Shown: positions 26,943 to 36,365 of the stretch, one piece after another
How positions within the stretch are numbered: position 1 is the first letter of the stretch
Layout of the letters: each line of letters starts with the position of its first letter
From: Pigmentiphaga sp.
GTDB lineage: Bacteria > Pseudomonadota > Gammaproteobacteria > Burkholderiales > Burkholderiaceae_B
Length of the DNA: 64,000 bases
NCBI GenBank assembly: GCA_023228945.1
Contig: JALOAI010000027.1
Coordinates: 1 to 64,000 of the forward strand
Direction of reading: 5' to 3'
Notes under the pieces: model-generated
Told to the model about the DNA's origin: nothing
The model's input: the letters and a program-made list of their open reading frames with translations, nothing else
The model's database searches: none
Position numbers and translations under genes: made by a program

Positions 26943-28297
26943 AGTTCGAACTCCTGGTTCTGCAAGGGCACCGAAGCCGGCCAGCCGAGCTCGCGCCCGA
27001 TGCGTTCGCGCAGGGCTTCGGAGGCCGTGGGCTCGCCGTGGACGATGAACACGCGCCGCGGCGCGTGCTGGAAGCCCGAAAGCCAGCGCAGCAGCTCGTT
27101 GCTATCGGCGTGGGCCGACAGCATGGGCAACTCGGCGATCTCGGCATTGATCGGTACCCATTGGCCATAGGCCTTGGTTTCGCGGGCGCCATCGAGCAGC
27201 TTGCGCCCGCGCGTGCCCGCCGCCTGGAAGCCCGAAAAGAGCAGGGTATTCTGGTGGCCGGGCCCGAAAGCGGCGATATGGTGCAGCACCCGCCCGCCGG
27301 TGGCCATGCCGCTGGCCGAAAGAATCACTTTAGGAAAGCGGCTGGCCGACAAAGCCTTCGACTCCTCCACGTCGCGCACATAGGTAACGGCATTGCAGGC
27401 GGCTTCGTAGTCGCGGGCGGCCAGCTTGTGTTCGGCGGCGTGGCGATGCAGCAGTTCGGTGGCGCTGGTGGCCATGGGACTGTCGAGATAGACCGGAATA
27501 TTGCGCAGGCCGCCACGCTGGCGCAGCAGCCAGAGATCATGGATCAACGACTGCGCCCGGCCAACGGCGAAAGCCGGGATCACCACCGTGCCGCCGCGCT
27601 GCACGGTGCGCTCGATGATTTCACCCAGGGCTTCGACAGGGTCGGAGCGATCATGGACTCGATCGCCGTAGGTCGATTCGACGACGATGTAGTCGGCCTC
27701 TGGAACAGGCTCGGGGTCGTGCAGGATCGGGTCGTCGTAGCGGCCGAGATCACCCGAAAACACGATGCGCTTGCCGCCGATGTCGATCTGGACCGTGGTC
27801 GCGCCCAGGATATGGCCGGCGCGGCGCAGCAAGAGCCTGGCGCCGCCGGGCAAGGCGGCTTCACGATGCAACGGCGTGGCCTGGAACCGCGACAGTGTGC
27901 GCTCCGCGTCTTTTACCCGGTACAAGGGCAAGGCTGGCTGGTGCTTGGAGAACCCTTTGCGGTTGGCGAACTCCGCGTCTTTCTCCTGCAGCCAGGCGCT
28001 GTCGAGGAGGATCAGTTCGGCCACGTCGCGGGTGGCGGGAGTGGCGAAGACGGGGCCCGCAAAGCCGTCGAGCATCAAGCGCGGCAGATAACCGCAATGG
28101 TCCAGGTGGCCGTGAGTCAGGACGACCGCATCGATATCGCGCGGGGGCACGGACAGCCGCTGCCAGTTGAGTTCGCGCAGATTCTTCAGACCCTGGAAGA
28201 GTCCGCAGTCGACCAGAATGCGGGTGTCGTTAAAGGTCAGGAGGTGTTTGGAGCCGGTGACCGTGCCAGCGCCGCCGAGGCTGGTGAAGGTGAGCAT
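26939..28297 (-). CDS. Beta-CASP metallo-beta-lactamase RNase
   Basis: This 452-aa MBL-fold nuclease has the zinc motif HGHLDHCGYLP at about residues 55-65, VFSGDLGRYDDP at about 164-175, and beta-CASP motifs including SAHADSNELL and VFIVHGEPTA near the C-terminus. This architecture belongs to CPSF/RNase J-like RNA-processing enzymes. The true ATG is at 28297; upstream in-frame sequence overlaps the phosphoketolase gene. The stop overlaps the AMP phosphorylase start (ATGA), indicating translational coupling and suggesting RNA degradation feeding nucleotide phosphorolysis. Confidence 0.9.
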   Translation of the reverse strand: MLTFTSLGGAGTVTGSKHLLTFNDTRILVDCGLFQGLKNLRELNWQRLSVPPRDIDAVVLTHGHLDHCGYLPRLMLDGFAGPVFATPATRDVAELILLDSAWLQEKDAEFANRKGFSKHQPALPLYRVKDAERTLSRFQATPLHREAALPGGARLLLRRAGHILGATTVQIDIGGKRIVFSGDLGRYDDPILHDPEPVPEADYIVVESTYGDRVHDRSDPVEALGEIIERTVQRGGTVVIPAFAVGRAQSLIHDLWLLRQRGGLRNIPVYLDSPMATSATELLHRHAAEHKLAARDYEAACNAVTYVRDVEESKALSASRFPKVILSASGMATGGRVLHHIAAFGPGHQNTLLFSGFQAAGTRGRKLLDGARETKAYGQWVPINAEIAELPMLSAHADSNELLRWLSGFQHAPRRVFIVHGEPTASEALRERIGRELGWPASVPLQNQEFEL

Positions 28298-28329
28298 GAG
28301 GTTTCTTCTTTGAGGACTGGGAATCCGCG

Positions 28330-30705
28330 TCAGGCGCCGCTGGCGATGTCGGCCGGATTGCCGATGCCATCCAGGGCGCGCCGGAAGACGGCGTCGAGAA
28401 CGTCGTCCCGCCGCCAGGAAGCGACGGCGGCCGCCGCTTCTACCGCGTGGGCCCAGGTGCAGCGGTTGGCGAACAACATGCCGGGAACGTCGAGCGTGCC
28501 GCCGCGGCTGATATAGCCCAGGGCGCGGGTCTTGGCCGGCCCGTCGTCGAGGCGGCGCAGGATGCCGAGCATGGGCTCGGGCCGGGTATGGCTGAGCAGG
28601 ACTCGTGGCAGGCCCGGCGGAAACAGGGCGTGCAGGGTGTCGTCGCGATCCACGAAGCGGGCTTCCCAGGCATCGCGCGGCAGGCGCAGCCGGCCGGGCT
28701 CGATCACCACGCTGACGCACGACGCGCGACCCAGCCGTGCCAGGTGGTCATGCGCCTTGAGGGCTTCCTCCAACTGATAGGCGCCGATGGCGACGAATTG
28801 CACTTCGGCCCGGGCGGGATCGCCGGCGACGAGTGCCGCGCCTTGTTCGATCAACGCCTGCGCCGCCGCGGCGTCGAAACGGTGTGCGACGTCGCGTTTG
28901 GATACCACCACGCAAGCCACTTGCCCGCGTCCCGCATAGACGTCGCGCAGCGCGGCCATCGCGGTGTTGCCGTCCACCGGGAACAGCACGCGCGCGGTGT
29001 CCGACATTTCGCCCAGCAAGGCCTCGCCGATGGAGGGATCCTGGTGCGATTGTTCGTTTTTGGCGTTCTCCCATGTGTGCGAGGTGACGATCAAGGGCAC
29101 CGACAGCCAGCCGGGCGGCTGGCCGATCTCGGTCTGGCGCCGGGCAAAGATGACTTCCTGGCGTAAAAGACCCAGCATTTTCATGGCGAAGGCTTCGTAG
29201 CTGACGATCAGATTCAGCCCGCCTTTGTTGCCCAGCGCCGCGCCCGCCACGGCTTCTTCATTGAGCGCGGTGATCACCGCGCCGTCCAGGGCCTCGGGCA
29301 CGCCGGCCTCGGGCTCGTTGACTCGATGCTTGAGCAGCGCCAGCGTGTCTCCCATCTTGTTGCTGGCCAGTTCGTCGGGGTTGCCGACACGGATGCGCAG
29401 GGCGGGATTGGCCCGGGCCAGCGCGACGAACCAGCCGTCGAGGGCAGCCATGGCGCTGCCCTCGTCTCCTGTCGGCTCCCAGGCTGGCTCGGGCAGCACA
29501 GGGGTGGCGGGATGGCGATGGGCCATGGGATGCGCGCTTTCGGGACGCCGCTGGGTCCGGGCATGGTTGGCGAGGGTCGCGAGCGCGGCGTCCAGTTCGG
29601 CGGGGGCGACGAACAGCGCGCGGGCGCCGGCATTGAAGGCCTCGCGCGCGGGAGCGTCCCGCCGGGGGTTGCCCGCCAGCGGCAGGTTGTGGGCGGCATT
29701 GGTACCCGCTCCCGGAAAGCCGAAGCCCTTTTCGGTTTCGGCGATCACATAAGGCAGGGGCGCCGGATATCGGCGCTGGGGATGACTGGCGAACCGCTGC
29801 AAGGCCTCCTCGGCATGGATGATGGCCCAGGCGAAAGCGGCGGGGTCGCGGCCGTCGATGATCACCGGATCGAAGCCGTTGTGGCGCAGGTCTTCGGCCA
29901 GCCAGGGGGCGCCGCCTTCCTGCACGATCTGCGTGCGCTGCTCGATCCGGCGGCCATTGAGAATCATCACCGGCACCGCGAAACCGCTGTCGTTGGTGCG
30001 CCACCAGCGCGTGGCCCAGTCGGAGCCCCGCTGTTCTTCGAAGGCGCCATCGCTGAGGAAGGCGACCAGGCGCTCGCCCGGCAGCGGCATATGGATGTAC
30101 TGCAACTCGGCGAAGCCGAGATAGCCGCCTTCGGATATCGCGCCCGCCGTGTTGGGGCCGGCGTGGCTGCCCACCGGAACGGCCGGATGGCCGAAGCTGT
30201 CGATGGCATAGGAATAAAAATCGCGGATCAGTTGCGACAGGCCGGCCTCGCTGCGATCGTAGCGGCCGCGCTGGGCCGGCGAGAGATCGCCCGTGAGTGC
30301 GTTGACGGCCTCGATCGCCGCCACGCAGTGGCCCTGGCCCATCAGCCAGCCGCGGGTATGGCCGGTAAGCGCGTTGGCCAGCAAATATCCGACGAAGGCC
30401 GGCACCATGTTCAGCGAGCCGCCGGTGTGGCCTTCGGGTGTGGGTTTGAAGTCGTTGGCTGTCAGAGGTTCGCCCGCGAGGTTGATGCGCAGGGCGTAGG
30501 TCATGTGGGCCACCACGTTCATCGCCATGCAGGCCAGTCGATCGGCCGCCGCCAGCAGGGCGTAGGCGTCGTCGAGGCCGCCCAGGCGATTATCGGCCGC
30601 CAGGCGGGCGACCATCGCTTCGATGCGCTCCACGGTAGTGGGCGCGTGGCTGATGGGGCCATGGCCGGCGCGCCAACGCGACCGCGGATCGGGCTGTGGA
30701 TTCAT
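28330..30705 (-). CDS. xfp: Xylulose-5-phosphate/fructose-6-phosphate phosphoketolase
   Basis: This 791-aa thiamine-diphosphate enzyme has hallmark segments including LRINLAGEPLTANDFKP and PEGHTGGSLNMVPAFVGY at about residues 72-105. Further on are GPNTAGAISEGGYLG, LSDGAFEEQRGSDW and TSHTWENAKNEQSHQDPSIG. It cleaves ketose phosphates with phosphate into acetyl phosphate and an aldose phosphate. Length matches the family (about 790-830). It lies between the SDR (35-bp gap) and the RNase (32-bp gap), all on the minus strand. No acetate kinase gene is adjacent. Confidence 0.93.
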   Translation of the reverse strand: MNPQPDPRSRWRAGHGPISHAPTTVERIEAMVARLAADNRLGGLDDAYALLAAADRLACMAMNVVAHMTYALRINLAGEPLTANDFKPTPEGHTGGSLNMVPAFVGYLLANALTGHTRGWLMGQGHCVAAIEAVNALTGDLSPAQRGRYDRSEAGLSQLIRDFYSYAIDSFGHPAVPVGSHAGPNTAGAISEGGYLGFAELQYIHMPLPGERLVAFLSDGAFEEQRGSDWATRWWRTNDSGFAVPVMILNGRRIEQRTQIVQEGGAPWLAEDLRHNGFDPVIIDGRDPAAFAWAIIHAEEALQRFASHPQRRYPAPLPYVIAETEKGFGFPGAGTNAAHNLPLAGNPRRDAPAREAFNAGARALFVAPAELDAALATLANHARTQRRPESAHPMAHRHPATPVLPEPAWEPTGDEGSAMAALDGWFVALARANPALRIRVGNPDELASNKMGDTLALLKHRVNEPEAGVPEALDGAVITALNEEAVAGAALGNKGGLNLIVSYEAFAMKMLGLLRQEVIFARRQTEIGQPPGWLSVPLIVTSHTWENAKNEQSHQDPSIGEALLGEMSDTARVLFPVDGNTAMAALRDVYAGRGQVACVVVSKRDVAHRFDAAAAQALIEQGAALVAGDPARAEVQFVAIGAYQLEEALKAHDHLARLGRASCVSVVIEPGRLRLPRDAWEARFVDRDDTLHALFPPGLPRVLLSHTRPEPMLGILRRLDDGPAKTRALGYISRGGTLDVPGMLFANRCTWAHAVEAAAAVASWRRDDVLDAVFRRALDGIGNPADIASGA

Positions 30706-30740
30706 GGTGCTGTGCCTCCCGGGTGCTACGGTTGTTCTGG

Positions 30741-31493
30741 TCAGGCCGCGGTGTAGCCGCCGTCGGCGAGCAAGGCGCTACCGGTCACGAAGCTGGCGGC
30801 ATCGGAGAGCAGGAAGGCGACGGCATGGGCGATTTCGTCGGGTCGGCCCAGGCGGCCGATGGGGTGGCGGCTGACCAGTCCCGCGCGGGTATCGGCGTCC
30901 AGGCCATCGAGGATCGGGGTTTCCACATAGCCGGGATGAATGGAGTTGATGCGGATGCCCCGGGCGGAATAGGCCAGCGCCGCCGAGCGCGTGAGCCCCG
31001 TGACGCCGTGCTTGGCGGCGACATAGGCGGTGGCGTGGGCGTCGCCCACCACACCCAGAATGGACGACATGTTGACGATGGCGCCGCCGCCGGCGTCCAG
31101 AATGGCGGGAATCTGATAGCGCAGGCCGTGCGCGACGCCGCTGAGGTTGATATCGATCACCCGCTGCCAATCGGCCTCGGGGAGTTCGCCCGCCGGGAGC
31201 AGGGCGCCGCCGATGCCGGCATTATTGAAGGCGAAGTGCAGGGCTCCGAAGGTTTTCACCGCGAGCTCGACCGCCGCCTCGACTTGAGCCGCCCGGGCGA
31301 CGTCGGTCACATTGGGCACGGCGCTGCCGCCGGCGGCGACGATGGCCTCGGCGACGCGAGCCGCCGCATCGGCCTGGACGTCGGAGACGACGACATTCAA
31401 GCCATTGGCGGCCAGCAGGCGGGCGGTGGCTTCGCCGATGCCCGAGGCGGCACCGGTAACCAGCACGGTTTTGCCGGAAAACGAATACTTCAT
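30741..31493 (-). CDS. Short-chain dehydrogenase/reductase
   Basis: This 250-aa classical SDR has TGAASGIG (about residues 12-19), NNAGIGG (about 86-92), the catalytic Ser in NMSSILGV, and Tyr/Lys in YVAAKHG (about 153-159). A C-terminal GSALLADGGYTAA completes it. The ATG at 31493 follows AAGGAG. It is the first gene of the operon with phosphoketolase, RNase and AMP phosphorylase. The substrate is unknown; a polyol or sugar dehydrogenase role would fit the neighbours but is not shown. Confidence 0.87.
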   Translation of the reverse strand: MKYSFSGKTVLVTGAASGIGEATARLLAANGLNVVVSDVQADAAARVAEAIVAAGGSAVPNVTDVARAAQVEAAVELAVKTFGALHFAFNNAGIGGALLPAGELPEADWQRVIDINLSGVAHGLRYQIPAILDAGGGAIVNMSSILGVVGDAHATAYVAAKHGVTGLTRSAALAYSARGIRINSIHPGYVETPILDGLDADTRAGLVSRHPIGRLGRPDEIAHAVAFLLSDAASFVTGSALLADGGYTAA

Positions 31494-31643
31494 GGGAACA
31501 CTCCTTTCAGCGCAGGGCGCGGCACGCACGCGGAGCGAGGTGCCGCGGGAAGCCGGCGCCAGCGGTGGAACCCTGGCGCTTGCGCCGACGTTACCATGAC
31601 GCCATGGCGAGCAGGAGAGGGCGCGCGGGCGGCCAGGGCCGCG

Positions 31644-32480
31644 TTACGGCTGCGGCCTTGCGCCGGACTCCGGCTCCTCCTTCGGTTCGGCCCCGGATCC
31701 CGGTAGAAACGCGCGTGGCGTCACGCCCAAGGTGCGGCGGAACATCGTCGAGAAGGCACTGGGGCTGTCATAGCCGAGATCCAGGGCGACGCGCGTTACC
31801 GCGTCACCCGCGCTGAGCCGGCGAACCGCGTGAAGCAGGCAGGCCTGTTTGCGCCACTGCACGAAGCTGAGACCGGTTTCGGCCTGGAACCGGCGGTACA
31901 GTGTCCGGGCGCTGGCCACCGCCGGCCCTTCATCGCCGCGACGTGCCGGTTGTTGCATCAGCTTGTCGCACATTTCGAGCAGATCAGGGCTGGAGGGCAA
32001 GGGCAACTCGAGCGCGCAGATGGGCAGCCGGCTGATTTCAAGCACCGTCAGGCGTCCGATCAGATCGGCGGCTTGCTCATGGCCAGCCAGATCGTCCGAG
32101 GTGATGCGCAGGATCAGTTCGCGCAGCAACGGCGTCACGTCGAGCGCGACGCAGCGCCGGGGCAGGCTTTCGGCGCTGGCGGCATTCAGATAAAGCGAGC
32201 GCATTTGCAATTCGCCATGCGCATCGATCGCATGTTCCAGCCCCGCCGGGATCCACAGGGCGCGGCTGGGCGGCACCAGCCAGGCGTGGCCGGCGGTCCG
32301 CACGAACATGGTGCCGGCGGTGGCGAACAGAAACTGACCGCGCGGATGGCGGTGGGGAGCGATGTGGGTGCCGGCAGGAAAGGCCTCGCGCTTCGCCACC
32401 AGCAGCGGTCCTTCATCGGCCGCCGGCAAGGGAAAGGGGCTGCCCGTGGGCGGGCCGCCGTGTACGACCAGCATGTCCAT
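31644..32480 (-). CDS. AraC-family regulator with N-terminal cupin
   Basis: This 278-aa protein has a cupin ligand-binding N-terminus (PAGTHIAPHRHPRGQFLFAT, about residues 35-54) and a C-terminal AraC DNA-binding domain. The latter includes SARTLYRRFQAETGLSFVQWR and GYDSPSAFSTMFRRTLGVTPRAF. The real ATG is at 32480, just upstream of the cupin; longer frames cross into the neighbouring gene. It is divergent from an MFS transporter 63 bp away, its likely target. Confidence 0.9.
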   Translation of the reverse strand: MDMLVVHGGPPTGSPFPLPAADEGPLLVAKREAFPAGTHIAPHRHPRGQFLFATAGTMFVRTAGHAWLVPPSRALWIPAGLEHAIDAHGELQMRSLYLNAASAESLPRRCVALDVTPLLRELILRITSDDLAGHEQAADLIGRLTVLEISRLPICALELPLPSSPDLLEMCDKLMQQPARRGDEGPAVASARTLYRRFQAETGLSFVQWRKQACLLHAVRRLSAGDAVTRVALDLGYDSPSAFSTMFRRTLGVTPRAFLPGSGAEPKEEPESGARPQP

Positions 32481-32543
32481 TTTGCGATGATATGGCAGAA
32501 AATATCGAAAGACGGTTAGCGCCAACTTTGCCAGACTAACGGC

Positions 32544-33887
32544 ATGAAGACAAAGAACGCAATGCCGACCCTGCCCCTCGCCTTGGCCGGCGACTCTATC
32601 GCCATGCGGCGGTCCTCCTCCGGCGATCCTGGCGGACCCGGCGCCGTCCAGCCTGCCCTCGTTCCGGCGGCCGGCCTCGGCCAAGATGCCGGAATCCCCG
32701 ACCATCCCCGCGATGTGGCGTTGCTGCTCAACATCGCCCACGCCCTCGATCATTTGTTCCTCTTGATCTTCGCCACCGCCGTGGGCGCCATCGCCGCCGA
32801 GTTCGGATTTTCCAACTGGGAAGACCTGATGCCGTACAGCGTGGGAGCCTTCCTGCTGTTCGGCCTGGGCGCCGTGCCAGCCGGACGTCTCGGCGATCTG
32901 TGGGGGCGGCGGCCCATGATGCTGATCTTTTTCTTCGGCCTGGGGGCGGCGGCGCTGCTCACGGCCTTGGCGCAGGGGCCTTGGCAATTGGCCGGGGGCC
33001 TGGCGCTGATCGGCCTCTTCGCCGCGATCTACCACCCGGTCGGTATTCCCATGCTGGTGCAGCGGACCAGCCGGCCGGGCGTGGTCATCGGCATCAACGG
33101 CCTGGCCGGCAACCTTGGCGTGGCGGGCGCGGCGTTGCTCACGGGCCTTCTGGTTCAATGGTGGGGGTGGCGCGCGGCTTTTGTCGTTCCCGGGCTGGCG
33201 TCGCTGGCGTGCGGCGTGCTGTTTGCCATGCGCTGCGGCCCGCAGGGGCCGGCACCGGGCCGCACCCGCAAACCGCCTCAAGTGGTGCTGTCGCCCACCG
33301 ACCTGGCGCGCGCCTTGTTCGTCATGACGGCGGCGGCGATCACGAGCGCCTTGCTTTTCAACTTCACCACCAACGGCAACACACAGTTCATGGTCGAACG
33401 CTTCGACGGCCTGATCCAGAATCCCGCGATGATCGGCCTGCTGTTGGCCGTGATCTATACCTTGGCATCACTGACACAGGTGGTAGTGGGGCATTGGATC
33501 GACAGAATCCCGCTCAAGCGTCTGTATTTCGTCATGGTGCTGGCGCAGATCCCGTGGCTGGCGCTGTCGGCGGTGGCCAGCGGCTGGTGGCTCTTCGCCG
33601 CCCTGCTCGGCGTGATGGTGTTCATTTTCGGCTGCATTCCCTTTACCGATGCCATGATCGTGAAGTACGTAGACGACAGCGTGCGTTCTCGTGTGGCGGG
33701 TATGCGGCTGGCGGTGTCTTTCGGGGTGAGTTCGCTGGCGGTGTGGCTGCTCGGCCCGGTGGTCAAAGCCTCGAGCTTCACCTCGTTGTTCCTGGCCATG
33801 ACGGTCATCGCGGCCGCCACGGCGGCGCTGGTCTTGATGTTGCCGTCGGACGCAACTGCCGTGCGCGCGGCGCGCACCGAGACGTAA
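32544..33887 (+). CDS. MFS transporter
   Basis: This 447-aa inner-membrane transporter has about 12 hydrophobic segments and the motif AGRLGDLWGRRPMMLIFF at about residues 113-130. The N-terminal 55 residues are unusually long, hydrophilic and Pro/Gly-rich, so the true start may be a later codon. An AraC regulator is divergently encoded, suggesting inducible expression. The substrate is unknown; resemblance to fosmidomycin-resistance-type carriers is only by feel. Confidence 0.82.
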   Translation: MKTKNAMPTLPLALAGDSIAMRRSSSGDPGGPGAVQPALVPAAGLGQDAGIPDHPRDVALLLNIAHALDHLFLLIFATAVGAIAAEFGFSNWEDLMPYSVGAFLLFGLGAVPAGRLGDLWGRRPMMLIFFFGLGAAALLTALAQGPWQLAGGLALIGLFAAIYHPVGIPMLVQRTSRPGVVIGINGLAGNLGVAGAALLTGLLVQWWGWRAAFVVPGLASLACGVLFAMRCGPQGPAPGRTRKPPQVVLSPTDLARALFVMTAAAITSALLFNFTTNGNTQFMVERFDGLIQNPAMIGLLLAVIYTLASLTQVVVGHWIDRIPLKRLYFVMVLAQIPWLALSAVASGWWLFAALLGVMVFIFGCIPFTDAMIVKYVDDSVRSRVAGMRLAVSFGVSSLAVWLLGPVVKASSFTSLFLAMTVIAAATAALVLMLPSDATAVRAARTET

Positions 33888-33921
33888 AACCGCCTGAAAG
33901 CCGTGTCGTTGTGAACGAGCC

Positions 33922-34857
33922 TCAGGGGGCTGGCATGGGATCGGCGAGCGGGGTCTCGGCCAGGGTTGCCCTCAGGGTTTCGATGAACACCAGCGTGCGC
34001 TGCGGCAGCAGGCGCCGGCCGGGAGTCACGCACCAGACCGTCGTCACCGGCAGGCTCCAATCGGGCAGGATGCGCTGGATGGCGCCTTGCTGCGTCAGGG
34101 TCGCGGCAAAGCGGGCGGAGATGGCGGCGATACCCAGGCCTTGGGCCGCCAGCGCCTGGTGCAGCCCCATCGAATTGGCGGCAAGGGTGTGGCGCGGCAG
34201 TCCTTCCCACCGTTCGGTGGCGCGGGAGAGCCGCCAGGATTGGCGCTCTCCGCCGCTGGTGACGAGTACCAGGCCGGTGTGCCGCAGCAGGTCGGAGGGT
34301 TCGCGGGGAACCCCGTGCTGCTCGAGATAGGTAGCGCTGGCATACAGGCCATTCTGCAGCGTGGTGATGTGGCGGGCCACCAGCGTACGGTCGTCGGGCA
34401 GTTCGGTGGCGACTCGCACGGCCACGTCGAAACGTTCGGCGATCAAGTCTACCCTCCGTGCCGAAAGGTCCAGCTCCAGGTGAACATCGGGGTACTGCTT
34501 GGAGAACACGCTCAGGCAGTGCACCAGTGACAATTCCTGGAAGTCGGGAGGCAGCGACACGCGCAGCGTACCGCGCGGCGTGATCTGCCGATGCGAAGCC
34601 AGCGCGGCGGCGGCTTCGGTTTCGTCCACCAGGCGCTTGGCATGTTCAAGAATGCTGTCGCCGAATTCCGTCAGCACCAAGCGCCGTGTGCTGCGCTGCA
34701 TCAGGCGTTCACCCAGGGATTTTTCGAGATCGGAGAGCCGGCGCGAAAGCGTGGAAGTAGGCAGGCCGGTTTGCTCCGATGCCCGGGTGAAGCTGCCTGC
34801 GCTGACAACGTGGGCGAAGAGAATCAGATCATTGGCATGCAAACTGATGGCTGGCAC
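33922..34857 (-). CDS. LysR-family regulator
   Basis: This 311-aa regulator has the LysR HTH at the N-terminus (FAHVVSAGSFTRASEQTGLPTSTLSRRLSDLEKSLG) and a periplasmic-binding-like effector domain. The GTG at 34857 follows AAGGAAAG at about 5 nt; an ATG at 34920 would add 21 residues encoded by AT-rich promoter-like DNA. It is convergent with the MFS gene, and no divergent gene begins nearby, so its target is unclear. Confidence 0.86.
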   Translation of the reverse strand: MPAISLHANDLILFAHVVSAGSFTRASEQTGLPTSTLSRRLSDLEKSLGERLMQRSTRRLVLTEFGDSILEHAKRLVDETEAAAALASHRQITPRGTLRVSLPPDFQELSLVHCLSVFSKQYPDVHLELDLSARRVDLIAERFDVAVRVATELPDDRTLVARHITTLQNGLYASATYLEQHGVPREPSDLLRHTGLVLVTSGGERQSWRLSRATERWEGLPRHTLAANSMGLHQALAAQGLGIAAISARFAATLTQQGAIQRILPDWSLPVTTVWCVTPGRRLLPQRTLVFIETLRATLAETPLADPMPAP

Positions 34858-34950
34858 CCGGCTTTCCTTATTTTCCCATTTATGGTATAATGTTATCCGA
34901 TATATTGGGTTTATACCCACTTATATATTCAATAGAATATCCGTAATCCT

Positions 34951-34992
34951 TTGAGCGGCCGGCCTTCGAGAGGCCGGCCGCTCAAGGTTTTT
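34951..34992. terminator. Perfect 15-bp hairpin terminator
   Basis: TTGAGCGGCCGGCCT (34951-34965) and AGGCCGGCCGCTCAA (34971-34985) pair perfectly around a 5-base loop, followed by GGTTTTT. It contains restriction-like GGCCGGCC arms. It lies upstream of both flanking genes (LysR to the left, DedA to the right), where no terminator is expected. Confidence 0.75.
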
Positions 34993-35332
34993 CCGGCGGC
35001 GGGTACTGTATCTGGCCGTACCCGCGCCAGCTCCCAGCCGTTCCCATCATCTCTCCCGCGCGGTTCTTCTTGGCGTCGGTAGGTCGCGGCGTGGAATGAC
35101 CACGGGCTCCAGCGCAAGCCTCGTCGTTCACGGCGAGGTCAGCGAGGCCCAATCTGCTGGAGCCGAAGGCTCCCCCTAATGGTGGCGGAGAAGCCCAGGC
35201 CGAAAGGTCGGGGTTCTTCACAGGTCTCGGCCATGCCAAGCATGGCGGATATCGCCGATTGGGATTGCGGAGGGGGCCGGCAAACTTCCGTGCGCCGATC
35301 GCGGCCAGAATTTCTTTAGAGGAGGGGTGCCT
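34993..35332. other. Intergenic stretch before the DedA gene
   Basis: About 340 bp with no supportable gene. The composition looks partly coding-like, so it may be eroded gene sequence, possibly the gene that the hairpin at 34951-34985 once terminated. GAGGAGGGG at its end is the ribosome site of the DedA gene. Confidence 0.4.
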
Positions 35333-36268
35333 ATGATGCAGTCGGTACTGCAACTGATCGAGGAATACGGTTTGATCGCCGTCTTCCTCAATGTGCTGGT
35401 CGAACAGGCCGGGGCGCCCATTCCTGCCTATCCGGTCTTGGTGCTCACCGGCGCCCTGTCGGCAAGCGCGGGCTATTCGACGCTGGCCTTGTTGGCCATC
35501 GCCGTCTGCGCGGCGTTGCTGGCGGATTATGGCTGGTACCTGGCTGGCCGCCGTTATGGCGGGAAGATGCTCTCGACCTTGTGCCGGGTTTCGTTGTCGC
35601 CGGATTCCTGCGTGAAGCAAACCGAATCGATCTACCTGCGTTGGGGGCCGCCGTCTTTGATGGTGGCGAAGTTCATCCCGGGTTTTGCCTCCATCGCGAG
35701 CGTCTTGGCGGGAGCGCTGGGGACGCGCACGCGCAGCTTCCTGTGCTTCGATGTCATCGGCGCAGCGCTGTGGGCCGGCTCCGCGATATTCCTTGGCTCG
35801 CTGTTCAGCACGGCGGTCGATGAGCTGTTGAGCGTGCTGGTAAGCCTGGGCCGCTGGGGCGTGATGCTGCTGGTGGCGGCGCTTGCGGTGTTCTTGGCCA
35901 ATAAGTGGTGGCAGCGCCAGCGCTTCGCCAAGGCCGCGGCAACGGATCGCATCACGGTGGACGAGCTGCACGCGTTGTTGCAATCCGGAGCCCACCCGCC
36001 CATTCTCGACGCGCGGTCCGCACGCTTGCAGGCGCGAGGCCGGATTCCGGGCGCGATTCCCGTGACGGCCAAGGGGGGCGCCATGACGGAACTCCAGGCG
36101 GACGAAGTGATCGTTTATTGTGATTGTCCCAACGAAGCTTCGGCGGCGGCGGTCTCGCGCCGGCTGAGGCGAAAGGGCTATGGTCGGGTCAGGCCTTTAG
36201 TGGGCGGCCTCGAGGCTTGGCGCGAGGCTGGGTACTCGATCGAGGATGGCCCCGCATCGATGGCATGA
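35333..36268 (+). CDS. DedA-family membrane protein fused to a rhodanese domain
   Basis: The N-terminal 200 residues form a DedA/VTT membrane domain with several hydrophobic segments and the family signature FIPGFASIASVLAGALG at about residues 114-130. The C-terminal 100 residues form a rhodanese domain (ILDARSARLQARGRIPGAIP) with active-site loop VIVYCDCPNEASAAAVSRRL and GYGRVRPLVGGLEAW. DedA proteins are linked to phospholipid flipping and membrane homeostasis; rhodaneses move sulfane sulfur. The ATG at 35333 follows GAGGAGGGG. Confidence 0.88.
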   Translation: MMQSVLQLIEEYGLIAVFLNVLVEQAGAPIPAYPVLVLTGALSASAGYSTLALLAIAVCAALLADYGWYLAGRRYGGKMLSTLCRVSLSPDSCVKQTESIYLRWGPPSLMVAKFIPGFASIASVLAGALGTRTRSFLCFDVIGAALWAGSAIFLGSLFSTAVDELLSVLVSLGRWGVMLLVAALAVFLANKWWQRQRFAKAAATDRITVDELHALLQSGAHPPILDARSARLQARGRIPGAIPVTAKGGAMTELQADEVIVYCDCPNEASAAAVSRRLRRKGYGRVRPLVGGLEAWREAGYSIEDGPASMA

Positions 36269-36365
36269 TTCTGCCGCAAGCACAGGCTTCGCGCCTTGAG
36301 GCGACGCTTGCCGGGTGGCAGAGGGTAGCGGTGCTCCGGCGCAAGGCCCGAGCACCGCGTGCCGC

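Noticed and set aside
29326..30756. Long plus-strand open frame (476 aa) opposite phosphoketolase
   Set aside because: Antisense shadow of a conserved enzyme gene, with His/Gln/Arg-rich low-information translation.
34982..35995. Minus-strand open frame of 337 aa over the DedA gene
   Set aside because: Antisense to conserved DedA sequence, and its translation resembles no protein family.
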